From NCBI GenBank assembly GCA_026389845.1, contig JAPLHB010000206.1:1-64000 (forward strand): a DNA stretch of 64,000 nucleotides, written 5' to 3'. The translations under genes were made by a program, and so were the position numbers. The DNA comes from Chloroflexota bacterium. Its GTDB lineage: Bacteria > Chloroflexota > Anaerolineae > CG2-30-64-16. The notes under the pieces were generated by a model that had not been told where the DNA came from, searched no databases, and was given only the letters and a program-made list of their open reading frames with translations. Below are positions 62,682 to 64,000 of this stretch, in pieces (the first letter of the stretch is position 1; each line of letters starts with the position of its first letter).

Positions 62682-64000
62682 CTATCTGTTCCCCACCGGC
62701 CCCGCTCCCCATCGCCCCACTGGCGCGGCCGGCAACCATACCCGCAGCCTGCCTTGTGAGTCTTCGCCCACTTCCGTCGTAATCCGGCCGCCCAGCCGGG
62801 CAACGATCTCCTGGCAAATCGAGAGTCGCAGTCCCGCGCCGGGCATGATGGTCTGGCTGCGATTGACCTCGGCAGACCCCTGACCGGACAGCGCGGGCGC
62901 CATGCTCAGCCATTTGCCGCTCACCGACAAGATGACCCAGTCGCCTTCGGCGTCCTGCTGACCCTGCGTCTGCAAGGTAAGCGTCTCGCCGCTGGGCGAT
63001 TGATCGTTCGCATAGCTGACCAGGTTGGTGATGACCTGCCGCAGCATCCGCACGTCGGCCATGAGCTGGGGGAGATCGGGAGCCAGGATCAACTGGAGGA
63101 ACAGGGCGCGGTCGGCGACCAGCAGATTGCAGGTCCCGCGCAGGGTCTCCAGTAACTGGTTCAAATGCACTTGGGTCAGCCTCGGCTGCGCGCGGCCGAA
63201 GTCCAATTCGGCCACGTTGAGCAGATTCTCGATCAGGAGGTGCAGCATGTCGGTCTCGCGCTTCAGCACGGTCATGTAGCGGTCGCGCTTCTCGGGACGG
63301 CCGCGCTCCAACAGATCCAGGTAGGCCTTGATGTTGGTCAAGGGTGTACGCAGCTCGTGGGAGGCGTTGGCAAGGAACTGACTCTTGAGCCGTTCCAGGT
63401 CAGCCAGGCGGGCGTTGGCGGTTTGCAACTCGGCCTCTCGGCGCGAAAGCTCGACTGTACGCTCGGCCACCCGCTGTTCGAGGGTATCCATGACCTGCGC
63501 CCGGTCCAGGGCGTTACCGGTCATTTCGGCGACAGAGACGAGCAGGCGCACTTCTTCGGGGGTACAAATGTGGCGCTCCCGCCACCCGAACTGCACGACG
63601 CCGATGATTCTGCCTGAAGCGGTCCGTAACGGCAGGGTGAGTCCGCCATGGACGATCCCCAGGCTGGCCGCTTCTTCGGGCAGGACGGACGCAAGTGGTT
63701 CAGACAGGATGTCCCCGGTGACGTGCACCTCGCCCGTGAGCGCGACCTGCCCCGCCACGCCTTCACCGATGCGATGGCGCACTTGCTGCCAGGGGTGAAA
63801 GGGCAGGTCGGGAGGATACCAGCCCCAGATGACGAGATTGCCTGACTCTCGTTCAACCCGGAAGATCTGACCGGTGGCCGCGCCGCTGATGCTGATACTT
63901 CTTTCCAGAAAGATCGGAATGATCTCATCGGCCGGGTGCGCCACGCGCAGGACGGTTGATAGGTCCGCCAACGCCTCCAACTCGGCGGCGCGGCGCCGGA
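62682..64000 (-). CDS. GAF histidine kinase with degenerate ATP-binding domain (5' end outside window)
   Basis: The frame is open to the window edge (RRRAAELEAL precedes the first Leu codon that could serve as start), so the N terminus is missing. It has a GAF domain (IFLERSISISGAATGQIFRVERE ... LTLPLRTASGRIIGVVQFG) and HisKA with intact ASHELRTPLTNIKAYL. In the C-terminal domain the N box is weak (NLVSYANDQSPSG) and the G1 box DxGxG is absent (VSGKWLSMAP). The F box FERFYRG is also gone, while GAGLRLSICQEIV still resembles the G2 box. ATP binding is doubtful, so it may be a pseudokinase partner of neighbouring kinases. It ends 4 bp before the next kinase gene starts. Confidence 0.85.
   Translation of the reverse strand, partial: RRRAAELEALADLSTVLRVAHPADEIIPIFLERSISISGAATGQIFRVERESGNLVIWGWYPPDLPFHPWQQVRHRIGEGVAGQVALTGEVHVTGDILSEPLASVLPEEAASLGIVHGGLTLPLRTASGRIIGVVQFGWRERHICTPEEVRLLVSVAEMTGNALDRAQVMDTLEQRVAERTVELSRREAELQTANARLADLERLKSQFLANASHELRTPLTNIKAYLDLLERGRPEKRDRYMTVLKRETDMLHLLIENLLNVAELDFGRAQPRLTQVHLNQLLETLRGTCNLLVADRALFLQLILAPDLPQLMADVRMLRQVITNLVSYANDQSPSGETLTLQTQGQQDAEGDWVILSVSGKWLSMAPALSGQGSAEVNRSQTIMPGAGLRLSICQEIVARLGGRITTEVGEDSQGRLRVWLPAAPVGRWGAGPVGNR

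Overview
The window is a GC-rich bacterial chromosome segment. Gene content and style suggest a Chloroflexota (Anaerolineae-like) organism: secreted 'SYQGQ' and 'LNDTLGQP' proteins in multiple copies, UroD-like proteins inside a sugar operon, cytoplasmic GAF/PAS histidine kinases in series, and many small palindromic and short-period tandem repeats. This taxonomic placement is inference from recalled families; no rRNA or tRNA gene was seen.

Layout. 0-7.3 kb: end of a cyclophilin, two tandem HlyD-type adaptors, a MacB-type permease without an ATPase gene beside it, and a DUF2079 membrane protein. 7.3-12.3 kb: a MarR regulator and a heterodimeric ABC exporter with one degenerate ATP site. 12.4-19 kb: a decayed MgtA/secreted-protein chimera, a PIN-type toxin-antitoxin-like pair, and an alternating array of two secreted-protein families. 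19-31.6 kb (minus strand): a sugar regulon with LacI regulator, lipoprotein binding protein, ABC ATPase and permease, two UroD-like proteins, a small secreted protein, two L-fucose-isomerase-like paralogues, a class II aldolase and an FGGY kinase.

31.8-43.3 kb: a phosphorelay block with a NarL-type kinase and regulator, two stand-alone receivers, a 1608-residue multi-PAS kinase and a receiver-headed hybrid kinase. 43.4-47.9 kb: a DeoR regulator followed by a fused E1 alpha/beta and an E2 of a 2-oxoacid dehydrogenase complex. 47.9-50 kb: an SMC/OLD-like ATPase translationally coupled to a TOPRIM/DUF4435-like protein, resembling PARIS-type anti-phage modules. 50.2-52.5 kb: an Old-Yellow-Enzyme-type flavin/Fe-S oxidoreductase with an unusual cluster motif.

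52.8-57.9 kb (minus strand): the most interesting locus, an apparent operon from a good sigma70-like promoter with a caspase-like peptidase, a CHAT peptidase, a helical protein with a C-terminal hydrophobic segment, and a second CHAT protein whose catalytic His is replaced by Asp. The two CHAT proteins share a short beta-prone C-terminal motif that could be a homotypic signalling tail. Together with the neighbouring ATPase-TOPRIM pair it looks like a small conflict/cell-death island. 58-64 kb: a GIN-domain lipoprotein, then three adjacent GAF histidine kinases with a decayed response regulator between two of them and one kinase with a damaged ATP-binding domain.

The window also holds a lot of small-repeat activity: palindromes inserted in frame in genes, a small inverted-repeat element with an apparent target duplication nested inside another repeat, and 7-, 8- and 9-nt tandem repeats in linkers of enzymes and kinases.
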